This document shows, in pieces, positions 1-8,817 of a DNA stretch of 58,543 nucleotides; the stretch's first letter is position 1; each line of letters opens with the position of its first letter. The DNA is from Planctomycetota bacterium (GTDB taxonomy: Bacteria; Planctomycetota; UBA1135; UBA2386). Position numbers and translations under genes: made by a program. The stretch is from positions 1 through 58,543 of the forward strand of contig JAJFFD010000086.1 in the NCBI GenBank assembly GCA_021776805.1. The letters are read 5' to 3'. The notes beneath the pieces are model-generated. The model saw only the letters and a list, made by a program, of their open reading frames with translations. It did not search any database and had not been told where the DNA came from.

Positions 1-1161
1 CTCGAGGACACGGGCAGGCCACGCAAGCTCGTCATGGTGGACAAGTCCATCGGTGGTGTGAATCGTCCGGCGGACGCGGATCGCCTGTTCATGAGCTTCA
101 GCCGCTTCGATGAGTACCCAGATGTCTGGACCTCGGATCTCGCCTTCGGTAAGGCCAAGAAGCTCACCGAAGTCGGCAAGGTCCTGGACAAGTTCAGCTG
201 GGGTAAGGCCGAGCTCGTCAACTGGCGGTCTGATGATGGTGTGGACCTCAAGGGTTACCTGGTCAAGCCCGATGGCTTCGACCCGAAGAAGAAGTACCCC
301 ATGATGACCTACTTCTATGAGCGCAGCTCTCAGGGCATCCACCGCTTTGTTACCCCAGCGACGGGCACTTCACCGAACGCGGCCTACTATGTGTCCAACG
401 GCTATCTCTGGTTCGTGCCGGACATCGTCTATACGGAGGGTTACCCCGGTGAGTCATCCGAGAAGTGTGTCGTCTCCGGCGTGCAGCATCTGCTCACCAA
501 GGGCTTTATCGATCGAGATGCGATCGGCATGGCTGGCCACTCCTGGGGTGGCTATCAGACTGCGCACTTGATTACGCGCACGGATCTCTTTGCCGCCGCC
601 GAGTCAGGGGCGCCGGTGGTGAACATGTTCAGTGCCTACGGTGGCATTCGCTGGAGCTCGGGCATGACTCGTCAGTTCCAGTACGAGAAGACCCAGTCCC
701 GTATCGGCAAGAGCATTTGGGAAGCCCCCATGCGCTACTGGGAGAATTCACCTCTCTTCTACCTGGATAAGGTGAGCACGCCGGTGATCATCCTGCACAA
801 CGACAAGGACGGTGCGGTGCCCTGGTATCAAGGCATCGAGTTCTTCGTCGCTTTGCGTCGCCTGGGCAAGGAGGCCTACCTCATGAACTACAACAATGAG
901 GACCACGGCCTGCGCAAGTCGCAAAACAAGCGCGACTGGACCCGCCGCATGCAGGAGTTTTTCGACCATCATCTGAAGGGCGCTCCGGCTCCCGAGTGGA
1001 TGCTCCGTGGCGTGCCTTTCCATGAGCGCATCGCGGAGAAGATCCCCGACGCACCTAGCTACAAGGAAGCTCTCGAAGCCGGCCTCATCAAGCCGGAGGC
1101 GAAGAAGGCGCCGGTAGGTGAGCCCGTGGGCACGAGCGGCAGCGGTTCTGGCAATCGCTGA
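1..1161 (+). CDS. S9 family peptidase (prolyl oligopeptidase type), 5'-truncated
   Basis: The frame is open from base 1, so the N-terminus lies outside the window. What is visible is the alpha/beta-hydrolase catalytic half of an S9 serine peptidase. The nucleophile is the Ser of GHSWGG (codon 541-543), the acid is the second Asp of HNDKDGAVP (808-810) and the base is the His of NEDHG (904-906), in the order and spacing of the dipeptidyl-peptidase IV/acylaminoacyl-peptidase group. The missing upstream part should be a beta-propeller; its last strands may be the segment before residue 70. Planctomycete members are normally secreted, but the signal peptide cannot be seen here. The C-terminus ends in a Gly/Ser tail. 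Substrate is unknown; family members cleave short peptides. Confidence 0.93.
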   Translation, partial: LEDTGRPRKLVMVDKSIGGVNRPADADRLFMSFSRFDEYPDVWTSDLAFGKAKKLTEVGKVLDKFSWGKAELVNWRSDDGVDLKGYLVKPDGFDPKKKYPMMTYFYERSSQGIHRFVTPATGTSPNAAYYVSNGYLWFVPDIVYTEGYPGESSEKCVVSGVQHLLTKGFIDRDAIGMAGHSWGGYQTAHLITRTDLFAAAESGAPVVNMFSAYGGIRWSSGMTRQFQYEKTQSRIGKSIWEAPMRYWENSPLFYLDKVSTPVIILHNDKDGAVPWYQGIEFFVALRRLGKEAYLMNYNNEDHGLRKSQNKRDWTRRMQEFFDHHLKGAPAPEWMLRGVPFHERIAEKIPDAPSYKEALEAGLIKPEAKKAPVGEPVGTSGSGSGNR

Positions 1162-1173
1162 GAATGCAGGGCC

Positions 1174-1207
1174 TGGCTCCGGTTCACCAATCGGTGGATT
1201 GGAGCCA
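1174..1207. terminator. Hairpin between convergent genes, candidate bidirectional terminator
   Basis: A 15-bp stem can form: TGGCTCC (1174-1180) pairs with GGAGCCA (1201-1207), GGTT with GATT through G-T wobbles and one T-A pair, and CACC with GGTG, closing an AATC loop. It lies in the 53 nt between the ends of the S9 peptidase and the minus-strand membrane protein gene. No long T-tract follows on either strand, so intrinsic termination is plausible but not assured. Confidence 0.5.
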
Positions 1208-1214
1208 AGCCTTC

Positions 1215-2942
1215 CTAGCCTGGTTCCTCGATCGCATAGAGGTGAATGCTCCAGGCCGAGTCTTCACGCTCAAAGACCTTGAGTAAACTGAGCCCAGCGA
1301 GGGCGTCGGGCCCGATTCGCGCCGCCGACAGGATGTAGCGCGCGCCCATGGCATAGAGCGCAGCTAGATCCAGGTCGAGAGAGCTGATCTCGTGAACGCT
1401 CTCCCTACGGTTCAAGAACCGGCGGCCTGCTTCGTCGAGATCATCGACGAAGAGATAACAGCGCGAGCCCCAGGCGTCGTAATAGTTCTCCAGCGCGGGG
1501 TTCTTGTCGAGTTCGCCGCGGATCACTCGGCGGAACTCGTGCTTGTAGCTGAGAGGATAGTCCTGAATGTAGGCGTCGAGACAGTACATCCCACTCTCGG
1601 CCGCGATACTCGGATACATGCCGAGGCTGACGATGCGATAGGAATCAGGTTCAGTGCCAATGAAGGCCTTGATTTCGCGCATCTGCTCGAAGGCGAAGAA
1701 CTCGGCATAGCTAGCCTCACCCTCCTCGCGCCCCTGTTGGTGATCACTATGCAGGAAGAGGATGCCGACCTGAGCCAATAAGATCGCTGGCACGAGGAAG
1801 CGGCCGATGAAGGCGAGTTTCCCCAAGTTCACCAATGCCATTGCGAATGCCAAGTACATGGCGATGGGCAGCAGCAAGTAAGTTCGATCCCACTGGATCA
1901 AACTGAGAGTGAGTAGCTGGTCCTGCATGAACTCCTGGATAGGTCGCCAGCGATAGAGACCCGCCCAGAGCGCAGCCAGAATCGCCACAAGGATCGGATA
2001 GAGGAGTAGATGCTGTCGCCCTATGGACTTCTGGCTGCGGATTGAGCGCCAGACCAGAAGGCACAAGCTCAGGGCCAGGGTCAGGAGAACGAGAGGTCGC
2101 GCATGGGTGGCGCCGTGGTCCTTGTGGCCGTCAAAGAAGTAGCCCTTGGCGGCATCCAATGCGCCACCGATACTCTGGGCGAAGGGGCCGAATTCGACGC
2201 GGTGTGAGGCTAGCCCGGACTCGCCCAGGGCATAGGCGAGTAGTCGGTATTCACAGGCCAGGTAGACCAGGCTGCTGAGCAGGAGCGCCGCCAACAACCG
2301 CAAGTTCGCTCGCCGCGAAGCCACTGCGAGATTGAGCCAGGTGAATCCGAAGGCCATGAGCAAGAACAAGGGGGCGATGAGCAATCGCGAGTAGAGGGGC
2401 ACGAGTGCCAGAGTTAGCCAGTGTGTCGGGCGGCCCGGGCCACGCAGGATCGCAATGAAGGCCCATGCCTGCAGAGCCATGCCGGGGATCGTGCCACCAA
2501 ACCATGGGTAGTACGGCAGAAGAGCGAAGCATGTTGCCACCCCGATCCGGATCAGACCGCGCGGATCTTGTTCGCGAGGAATGAACAGTCCCAGGAGCAA
2601 AAACATGCCGCCGAGTGCCAGGAGCCGCAGGAGGATCTGGTTGACGAGTGAACCCTCGAAGCGTGGGAGCAGGCTCGCCAGCAGGGTTTCCAAATTGAAT
2701 TCGGAGCCGAAGGCACGCCGCGGCAGGCCATTCATCAGTTGCGGCATGACCTGATCTGAGGGCGCCAGGAGGAGGCTTGGATCGGCACGGAGTGGTGCGC
2801 GGGTGAAGTCCAGGTTGTCGTGGATCCGCAGCTGCGCGTCATGTCCCTGCAGCAACCAAGGACTCAGATAGGCGGTCAGAATCAGGGCTGCGAGAATCCA
2901 GAAGGGCGTCGAGCTTCGCGTGCTCAGGTACTCATCTACCAT
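1215..2942 (-). CDS. DUF6044-like polytopic membrane protein
   Basis: An integral membrane protein of 575 aa with roughly ten hydrophobic segments, followed by an extracytoplasmic C-terminal region of about 170 aa. The early HDNLD motif and the C-terminal segment with SYRIVSLGMYP, DAYIQDYPLSYKHEFRR and WGSRCYLF resemble my recollection of the DUF6044 (YkoS) family, a large GT-C-like group of unknown function. The ATG at 2942 is preferred because the hydrophobic N-terminus starts soon after it and it overlaps the sulfatase stop by only 11 nt. An in-frame ATG at 2984 would add 14 residues. No clear Shine-Dalgarno is seen. Likely co-transcribed with the sulfatase. Function unknown; surface polysaccharide assembly is one inference. 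Confidence 0.65.
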   Translation of the reverse strand: MVDEYLSTRSSTPFWILAALILTAYLSPWLLQGHDAQLRIHDNLDFTRAPLRADPSLLLAPSDQVMPQLMNGLPRRAFGSEFNLETLLASLLPRFEGSLVNQILLRLLALGGMFLLLGLFIPREQDPRGLIRIGVATCFALLPYYPWFGGTIPGMALQAWAFIAILRGPGRPTHWLTLALVPLYSRLLIAPLFLLMAFGFTWLNLAVASRRANLRLLAALLLSSLVYLACEYRLLAYALGESGLASHRVEFGPFAQSIGGALDAAKGYFFDGHKDHGATHARPLVLLTLALSLCLLVWRSIRSQKSIGRQHLLLYPILVAILAALWAGLYRWRPIQEFMQDQLLTLSLIQWDRTYLLLPIAMYLAFAMALVNLGKLAFIGRFLVPAILLAQVGILFLHSDHQQGREEGEASYAEFFAFEQMREIKAFIGTEPDSYRIVSLGMYPSIAAESGMYCLDAYIQDYPLSYKHEFRRVIRGELDKNPALENYYDAWGSRCYLFVDDLDEAGRRFLNRRESVHEISSLDLDLAALYAMGARYILSAARIGPDALAGLSLLKVFEREDSAWSIHLYAIEEPG

Positions 2943-4233
2943 AGCGCCAGAGCGGGGCCACCAATTCGGCATTCCAGAGCGCATAGAGATCGGCCAGTTC
3001 AGCGACTGTCTCCTGCCCTTCGTTCGCGAGGTTCTTCGATTCCTCCGGGTCCTTCGCCAGATCGAATAACATCCAGGGCTCGTTTCCCATGGATATCAGT
3101 TTCAGATCTCCCCGGCGCACAGCCCGCTTGCTGCCGTGTCGCCAGAAAAGTTGTGCATGCGGCCTGCCTTGCTGATCTCCCAAGAGGTAGGGGACTAGAT
3201 CGACCCCATCCAAGTTTTGCTCGCCGACTTGTTCGGCGCCGCTGGCGGCCAAAGCCGTTGGCAACAGGTCCAAGCTGATCACTGGGTTTTCGTAGACCAG
3301 GCCCTTCGGTAGCCGCGCTGGCCACTGCATCAAGAAGGGGACGCGTACGCCACCTTCGAAGAGAGTGCCCTTGCTCCCACGCAGAGGTGCGTTGCTCGAT
3401 GCGTTGTTGTTCGCTCCGCCGTTGTCATTCAAGAACACCAGCAAAGTGTTCTCCCAGAGACCATTTGCCTGCAGGGCATCCAGGACCACGCCGACCCCGG
3501 CATCAAGGGACGCGGTCATCGCTGCCAGCTTTCGTCGCCGTTGCCCTGGCACATCATTCCGCTTCGCGAGTTCATCTTCCTTCGCGTGCATTGGCGTGTG
3601 CACCGCATTGAAGCTCAAGTACAGAAAGAAGGGCTCCTCCCGGTGCTTCCTGATGTAGGCCGCTGCTTCCGCCGCCAAGCTATCCGTGAGGTACTCGAAC
3701 TCTTCCGCCAGGACCTGGCGATCACGCAGAAGGCGGTTGAGGCGTGTCGGTTCTGTCAGGGGTCGGTAGCTCCGCGCACCCTGCAGAAAGCCGTAGAAGT
3801 CATCAAAGCCTCGGCTCAGTGGATGAAACTGTGGGGCGTAGCCCAGGTGCCACTTCCCCAGGCCAATCGTGCGGTAGCCATGTGACTGCAGATGTGTCGG
3901 CAGGAGTACTTCGCCCAGGGGTAGTCCGTTTTCCTCGCTGTAGCGTGGCGGAATATTGAGTTCGTGGCCGAAGCGTTGCTGATACCTGCCTGTGAGGAGT
4001 CCTGCACGGGAAGGACTGCAGACTGGGGCGCTCACGTACCCTTGTGCGAAGCGCACTCCATTCGCAGCGATGGAGTCGATACGTGGACTGCGCATCTGCG
4101 CACTGCCATGCATGGAGAAGTCAGCGTAGCCTGCATCGTCGGAGACGATGATGACGATGTTGGCTGCTTCAGTTTGCGCCCGCAGGTGGATCGCAGTGCA
4201 GAGAATGAGTATCAGCGGGAGTGACTTGCCCAT
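2932..4233 (-). CDS. Secreted sulfatase (Cys-type, arylsulfatase A-like)
   Basis: Hydrolyses sulfate esters, probably of algal or other polysaccharides in the periplasm or outside the cell. From the ATG at 4233 the protein is 433 aa and opens with a signal peptide (MGKSLPLILILCTAIHLRAQ). Metal-binding Asp residues sit in IVSDDAGYADF (about residues 32-33). The modification motif C-x-P-x-R is CSPSR with Cys72, which formylglycine-generating enzyme would convert to formylglycine; no such enzyme is encoded in this window. The C-terminal subdomain GDLKLI...LFDLAKDPEESKNLA is typical of the family. In-frame ATGs upstream (4260, 4362) would bury the signal peptide and are rejected. Divergent from the cyanophycinase-like gene. 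Confidence 0.93.
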   Translation of the reverse strand: MGKSLPLILILCTAIHLRAQTEAANIVIIVSDDAGYADFSMHGSAQMRSPRIDSIAANGVRFAQGYVSAPVCSPSRAGLLTGRYQQRFGHELNIPPRYSEENGLPLGEVLLPTHLQSHGYRTIGLGKWHLGYAPQFHPLSRGFDDFYGFLQGARSYRPLTEPTRLNRLLRDRQVLAEEFEYLTDSLAAEAAAYIRKHREEPFFLYLSFNAVHTPMHAKEDELAKRNDVPGQRRRKLAAMTASLDAGVGVVLDALQANGLWENTLLVFLNDNGGANNNASSNAPLRGSKGTLFEGGVRVPFLMQWPARLPKGLVYENPVISLDLLPTALAASGAEQVGEQNLDGVDLVPYLLGDQQGRPHAQLFWRHGSKRAVRRGDLKLISMGNEPWMLFDLAKDPEESKNLANEGQETVAELADLYALWNAELVAPLWRYGR

Positions 4234-4380
4234 TGCATTGTTGGGACAACTCTCCTGCATGGGCAGATCTCTAGCAAGGCTCGAACTCGCCTTGAGCGTC
4301 GATCCACTCCGCTGGACCGTCCTTGTGGCATCGGATACAACGAAGTCTGGGAAACCGTCCATCCTTCAGAGGATCCCGCC

Positions 4381-6552
4381 ATGCAGTTGACCTCCCCCTC
4401 GCTCAGTCTCCGCTCCGCCTCCCTCGTGCTCGGGATCGTCACCTGGGCCAGTTCGGTAGTCTTGCCGGCGCAGTACGATCCGACGGCACCGGAGCCGATC
4501 CCGAGATTGAAGGGAACGCTCTTTGTCGGTGGGGGCGGGGATCTGCCGGAGGAAAGCATGCAACGCTTCGTGGAGATGGCTGGCAAGGACAAGGCCATTA
4601 TCGTTGTCCTCGCCGCCAGCGATGATCCTCCAGGGGACGAGCTTCTCCAGTCCTTTGCACAACTTGGCGCAGGTCGCGTTGAGGTGATGCACAGCCTGTC
4701 CCGAGCTGCCGCGCAGTTGGACTCCTTTGTGCAGCCGATCAAAGCGGCGACTGCAGTTTGGATCCAAGCAGCTTCGGCCGCGCTCTTCGCCGAGGTCTAC
4801 CAGGGCGGTTTGGTGGAAGCAGAATTGCGTGCACTCATCGCGCGTGGTGGCCTGGTCGGCGGCAACGGCGAAGTCTGCAAGGCATTGTCCAAGGTCATGA
4901 TTACCGGCGGCTTGCCGCAAGCGAGCTTGGCAACCGGGCTCGATCTGATTCCAGGTGCCGTGATCGATGTTGATTTCACCGGCATGAACCGGCGTAAGCG
5001 AATGCTCGGCGTGATTGCCGCGCAAGCGAATCTTGTCGGTCTCGGTATCGACCGGGACACGAGCATGGTGCTGCACCATCGCTTCATCGACGTGCTGGGG
5101 ACCGGCTCGGTCTATGCATGTGTCGCCGCCACGGAGCAGTTGCCTTTGCGGGTGGAGCAGATCAATCGTGAGATCTCCCCCTATAGCCAGCGTAATCCTC
5201 TGCCCCGCTTTCCACAGCCGCAGGCCAGACAGCGGGGTAATGGGCAGCGCGGAGCGCGTGGAGCAGGTGGAGCACGGGGGCAGCGCGCCGGACGTGGTCG
5301 CGGCCAACAGAACAGCGCGCCACCAGCTTGGCGTCCCCGTCGCCTGGGGGATCTGATGATGCTGAGTCGGGCGGCAAGCGCCAGAACACGCGCGCCCTTT
5401 CCCGCAGAGAAGCCACCTGCTCCGTACCTGGAGAGAGGAACTCTCATCATCGTTGGTGGCGGTGGCAGCCCTCCAGGAATGACAGAGCGATTCATCGAGC
5501 TGGCTGGCGGTCCGGAGGCCTTACTGGTGTACGTGCCATGTAGCGAAGAAGAAGCGATCAACACGGAACCCCGCATCCTCGCAGGTTGGCGGAAGGCCGG
5601 AGCCAAGAACGTGGCCTGGATTCATACCAAGGACCGGAACAAGTCGAATGGTGACGAAGAATTCCTGGCTCCCCTGCGCAAAGCGCGGGGGATTTGGTTT
5701 GGTGGTGGCCGTCAATGGAATCTGGTGGATAGCTACCAGCACACCACCGCCCACAAGTTGATGCACGATGTGCTTGCCCGCGGTGGAGTGATCGGCGGTT
5801 CCTCCGCCGGAGCATCCATCCAAGGTTCCTACATGGCTCGGGGCAACTCTCTGGGTAACGCGGATCCCATGGCCGAAGGCTATCATCAGGGCCTGGGCTT
5901 TCTGACCGGTGTCGCCATCGATCAGCACTTTACTCAGCGTGGCCGTCTGCTCGACATGACTGCACTGGCCAACAATCATCCGCAGCTGCTCGGCATCGGT
6001 CTCGACGAGGCCGCTTCGATCATCGTGCAGGGTAGCGTTGCCGAGGTATTCACTCGCGAAGGTCGCAATGTGCACTTCTATGACCGGAGCAAGCCAGTGC
6101 TGCCCGGTGAGCCAGACTACCTCCAGCTGGTCAATGGCCAGCGCTATGACATGAAGGCACGGGTGCTGGTTGAATCCGTGGCCGAGCTGGCCGCAGCCGA
6201 AGCTGAAGCAGAGGCTGCAGCGGCGAAGAAGGCTGCTAGTCCCGCGGGAGAGGCCAGTCCAGTGGGCACTTGGGAATTGCGCGCCGTCTCCGGCGAGGGT
6301 GGGGCAAGCATCTTGAAGATCGCCAGCGACATGACTGCCAGCTATGAGAATTCGCAGTTCGAGGCCGATTTCAAGGTGGTCAATCTGAAGTTCGAAAAGG
6401 GCCTGCTCACCTTTGGCATCGAGGTCGCGGACTTTGGCGCGACCCTGGGCTTCGAGGGCAGCATCGAGGGTGACCGCCTCAGCGCTTGGATCTGGTCCGA
6501 AGAGTTCGAATTCGAACGTGAGATGAGCGGCAAGCGGGTCGCTGGAAAGTAG
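4381..6552 (+). CDS. Tandem cyanophycinase-like (peptidase S51) protein, one degenerate and one intact domain
   Basis: A secreted protein of 723 aa with two S51-type domains. Each domain opens with GTLFVGGGG or GTLIIVGGGG followed by a RFIELAGG-like stretch. Domain 2 (about residues 350-570) keeps the nucleophile elbow GGSSAGAS (residues 472-479) and DQHFTQRGR. Domain 1 (about 40-260) has GGNGEVCK (160-167) at the elbow, so the Ser is missing, and DVDFTGMNRRKR in place of the DQHF motif. An Arg/Gly-rich linker (about 275-325) joins the domains. An Ala/Glu-rich stretch precedes a beta-rich C-terminal domain of about 90 aa that I do not recognise. A signal peptide occupies about 30 residues. 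Cyanophycinases cut beta-Asp-Arg dipeptides from cyanophycin, but the substrate of this extracellular relative is unknown. Confidence 0.88.
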   Translation: MQLTSPSLSLRSASLVLGIVTWASSVVLPAQYDPTAPEPIPRLKGTLFVGGGGDLPEESMQRFVEMAGKDKAIIVVLAASDDPPGDELLQSFAQLGAGRVEVMHSLSRAAAQLDSFVQPIKAATAVWIQAASAALFAEVYQGGLVEAELRALIARGGLVGGNGEVCKALSKVMITGGLPQASLATGLDLIPGAVIDVDFTGMNRRKRMLGVIAAQANLVGLGIDRDTSMVLHHRFIDVLGTGSVYACVAATEQLPLRVEQINREISPYSQRNPLPRFPQPQARQRGNGQRGARGAGGARGQRAGRGRGQQNSAPPAWRPRRLGDLMMLSRAASARTRAPFPAEKPPAPYLERGTLIIVGGGGSPPGMTERFIELAGGPEALLVYVPCSEEEAINTEPRILAGWRKAGAKNVAWIHTKDRNKSNGDEEFLAPLRKARGIWFGGGRQWNLVDSYQHTTAHKLMHDVLARGGVIGGSSAGASIQGSYMARGNSLGNADPMAEGYHQGLGFLTGVAIDQHFTQRGRLLDMTALANNHPQLLGIGLDEAASIIVQGSVAEVFTREGRNVHFYDRSKPVLPGEPDYLQLVNGQRYDMKARVLVESVAELAAAEAEAEAAAAKKAASPAGEASPVGTWELRAVSGEGGASILKIASDMTASYENSQFEADFKVVNLKFEKGLLTFGIEVADFGATLGFEGSIEGDRLSAWIWSEEFEFEREMSGKRVAGK

Positions 6553-6593
6553 AGCTTGCGGAGTATTGTGTCCGGGCTCCCGTCAGGTGCTCC

Positions 6594-7994
6594 ATGCAGG
6601 CTAGTTGTCAATTATCTCAATCTTCAGGTCCCGGGCTCCTGGCCCGCCTCGCCATCCTGCCCCTTCTCTCATGTTCTCTGCTGCTGGCACAGGAGGAGGA
6701 CGATGCCATTCGTCGACGGGTGGGGGAGCTCATGCAAAGACTGGAGGGCTTGGGCTATTCGGGTGGGCTCGTAGTCGCCAGGGAAAGGGAGGTTCTTCTC
6801 GAACTGGGCTATGGTTTGGCGGACGAGGCGCGTGGCAAGAGCTTCGATGCCAGGACGGTCTCCACGGTTGGTTCGATTAGCAAGCAGTTCACCGCTGCTG
6901 CAATCGTCAAACTCTGGCAGGAGGGGGAGCTGGATGTGCTCGATTCCATCGACCTGTACTTCCATCAGGTTCCCGAGGACAAGCAGGAGATCAGCATCCA
7001 TCACTTGCTGACCCACAGTTCTGGCTTGCCAGATGTGCTAGGTGATGACTGGGATCTGGCGGCAACGCGGGAGGCAACCATCACAGGCGCGATGTCGGCT
7101 CGCCTCTCCTGGGAGCCAGGCAGTCGATACCGCTATTCGAATCTGGGCTACAGCCTGCTCGGTGCGATCATCGAGATGATCTCCGGCAAGGGCTACGAGC
7201 AGTACCTTCGCGAAGAACTCTTTCTGCCGGTCGGCATGGAGAGGACTGGGTACTTGCTCCCCGAATTCGTGGCGGGAGATCTGGCGCAAGGTTACCGCCA
7301 GGGTGAACTCTGGGGCACGGTATTGGGGCGGCCCATGCTTGATGATGGCCCCAGTTGGAATCTGCGCGCAAATGGGGGGCTGCATTCTACTCTCGGTGAT
7401 ATGTATCGCTGGCATCAGGCGATCTCCGGTGAAGGACTCCTCCACGGTGAGTATCGGCAGGCCTACTTCGCGCCGCACATCCGCGAGGGACGGGCGCCGT
7501 CTTTCTACGCCTACGGCTGGGCGGTCTTCGAGACTTCGAGAGGGACGCGACTGATCGCACACAACGGCGGGAACGGGATCTTCTCAGCCGACTTCCATCG
7601 ATATGTCGATGAGGACCTCATGCTCTTTGTCAGCTCGAACCGCTCCGAATTTCCCATCAGCCTGGTCAGTGGACTGATCGCGCGGGCGGTCTTTGACGAA
7701 GACTACGCTCTGCCCCCCGAGACCGTCAGGTTGAGCGTGGAGAACCTGCAGAAGTATGTGGGTAGCTATCAACTGGCGAAGGGTGGAGAAATGGAGATCA
7801 CCAGGCGAGGCTCGGGTTTGAGCATGGTTACAGAGGGCGACCCTGGGACAACTCACCTCTTGGCTGCCTCGCCGCGCGCATTCTTCAGCTATAGCATTCG
7901 TTCTGGGAAGGGCCTGCGTATCGAGTTTTCTGCGGATGGTCAGTCGCTTCTGTTGCGACGTGGTGACACGGAGGTCGCCGCCCGACGTCGATGA
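6594..7994 (+). CDS. Serine hydrolase of the beta-lactamase/penicillin-binding fold (class C type)
   Basis: A 466-aa exported hydrolase. The three family motifs are visible: S-x-x-K as SISK (Ser94, Lys97), Y-x-N as YSN (Tyr181-Asn183), and H-x-G in HNGGNG. The N-terminus is hydrophobic and contains LLSC, which could be a lipobox, followed by AQEEDD, which also fits a signal peptidase I site. A C-terminal region after about residue 370 resembles the lipocalin-like tail common in esterase EstB/ClbP-type members. Such proteins may be D-aminopeptidases, esterases or peptidoglycan enzymes, and true beta-lactamase activity should not be assumed. The stop overlaps the next start as ATGA. Confidence 0.92.
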   Translation: MQASCQLSQSSGPGLLARLAILPLLSCSLLLAQEEDDAIRRRVGELMQRLEGLGYSGGLVVAREREVLLELGYGLADEARGKSFDARTVSTVGSISKQFTAAAIVKLWQEGELDVLDSIDLYFHQVPEDKQEISIHHLLTHSSGLPDVLGDDWDLAATREATITGAMSARLSWEPGSRYRYSNLGYSLLGAIIEMISGKGYEQYLREELFLPVGMERTGYLLPEFVAGDLAQGYRQGELWGTVLGRPMLDDGPSWNLRANGGLHSTLGDMYRWHQAISGEGLLHGEYRQAYFAPHIREGRAPSFYAYGWAVFETSRGTRLIAHNGGNGIFSADFHRYVDEDLMLFVSSNRSEFPISLVSGLIARAVFDEDYALPPETVRLSVENLQKYVGSYQLAKGGEMEITRRGSGLSMVTEGDPGTTHLLAASPRAFFSYSIRSGKGLRIEFSADGQSLLLRRGDTEVAARRR

Positions 7995-8770
7995 CTGAAC
8001 TCTCGCCGAGCATCTCCGAACTGGAGGCAGTCTTTGAGCAAAAGTACGGCAGCGAGGGCGAGCTGGGCTGGGGCCCGCGGCTACGGCGGAGCTTTGACTA
8101 TTTCAATCCCGACGATCACTATGAGGCCCTGCTGGGGAAGTTGGTTGCAGCGGAGACGCGCTGGCTGGATGTCGGCTGCGGTCGGGATCTCTTCCCAAAC
8201 AACAAGGGCCTGGCAAGGGATCTCGCCGATCGCTGCAAGCTACTGGTCGGGATCGACCCAGCGCCGACTTTGGCCGAGAACCCCTTCGTGCACGAGCGAA
8301 TTGCCGAAGCCATCGACTGCTGGACTCCGGATCGAAGCTTCGACTTGATCACCATGCGCATGGTGGCAGAACACGTCGCTGATCCGGCTAGTCTGGCTGC
8401 CATCCTCGCCTCTGCCTCGGCGCCTGCATCACGCCTGGTCATCTACACGGTCAATGGCCGTTCTCCGGTTCCTCTCTTGACCAGGCTCACTCCGATGTCA
8501 TGGCGGCACCGTATCAAGAGCCTTCTCTGGCGCACGGAGGAGAAAGACACCTTCCCGACCTGCTTCCGCATGAACAGCAGGCGCAGGTTGCGAGAGCTCC
8601 TAGGCACTGCGGGTTTCGTTGAAGAGTCATTTCAGTACCTGGATGACTGTCGGAGCAGCGGCCGCTTTAGAATCCTGCAATACTGTGAACTCTGGAGCCG
8701 CCGGCTCTTCCGTGCCCTCGGCATGCGCTATCCGGAGAACTGCCTCCTGGGTGTGTACCGGCGAAACTAG
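7991..8770 (+). CDS. Class I SAM-dependent methyltransferase
   Basis: A 259-aa cytoplasmic protein with the SAM-binding motif I WLDVGCGRD, an acidic loop VGIDPAP after the second strand, and FDLITMRMVAEHV as the motif that precedes the active-site strand, typical of Methyltransf_11/25 proteins. The C-terminal half (MNSRRRLRELLGTAGF) resembles small-molecule or lipid-linked methyltransferases. It starts at ATGA overlapping the upstream hydrolase, so translation is probably coupled. Substrate unknown. Confidence 0.85.
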   Translation: MTELSPSISELEAVFEQKYGSEGELGWGPRLRRSFDYFNPDDHYEALLGKLVAAETRWLDVGCGRDLFPNNKGLARDLADRCKLLVGIDPAPTLAENPFVHERIAEAIDCWTPDRSFDLITMRMVAEHVADPASLAAILASASAPASRLVIYTVNGRSPVPLLTRLTPMSWRHRIKSLLWRTEEKDTFPTCFRMNSRRRLRELLGTAGFVEESFQYLDDCRSSGRFRILQYCELWSRRLFRALGMRYPENCLLGVYRRN

Positions 8771-8817
8771 ACCTGCGTCTTGACGGGCCTGCCTCCGCCG
8801 CCCATCTTGACCACAGA

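Noticed and set aside
4860..4881. Possible Cys nucleophile in domain 1 of the cyanophycinase-like protein
   Set aside because: The Cys in GNGEVC is not at the aligned nucleophile position; treated as a degenerate elbow, though modelling could change this.
6594..7994. Antibiotic-resistance beta-lactamase
   Set aside because: Although it has SxxK, YxN and HxG, the length and C-terminal tail fit the broad serine hydrolase/esterase group; resistance cannot be inferred.
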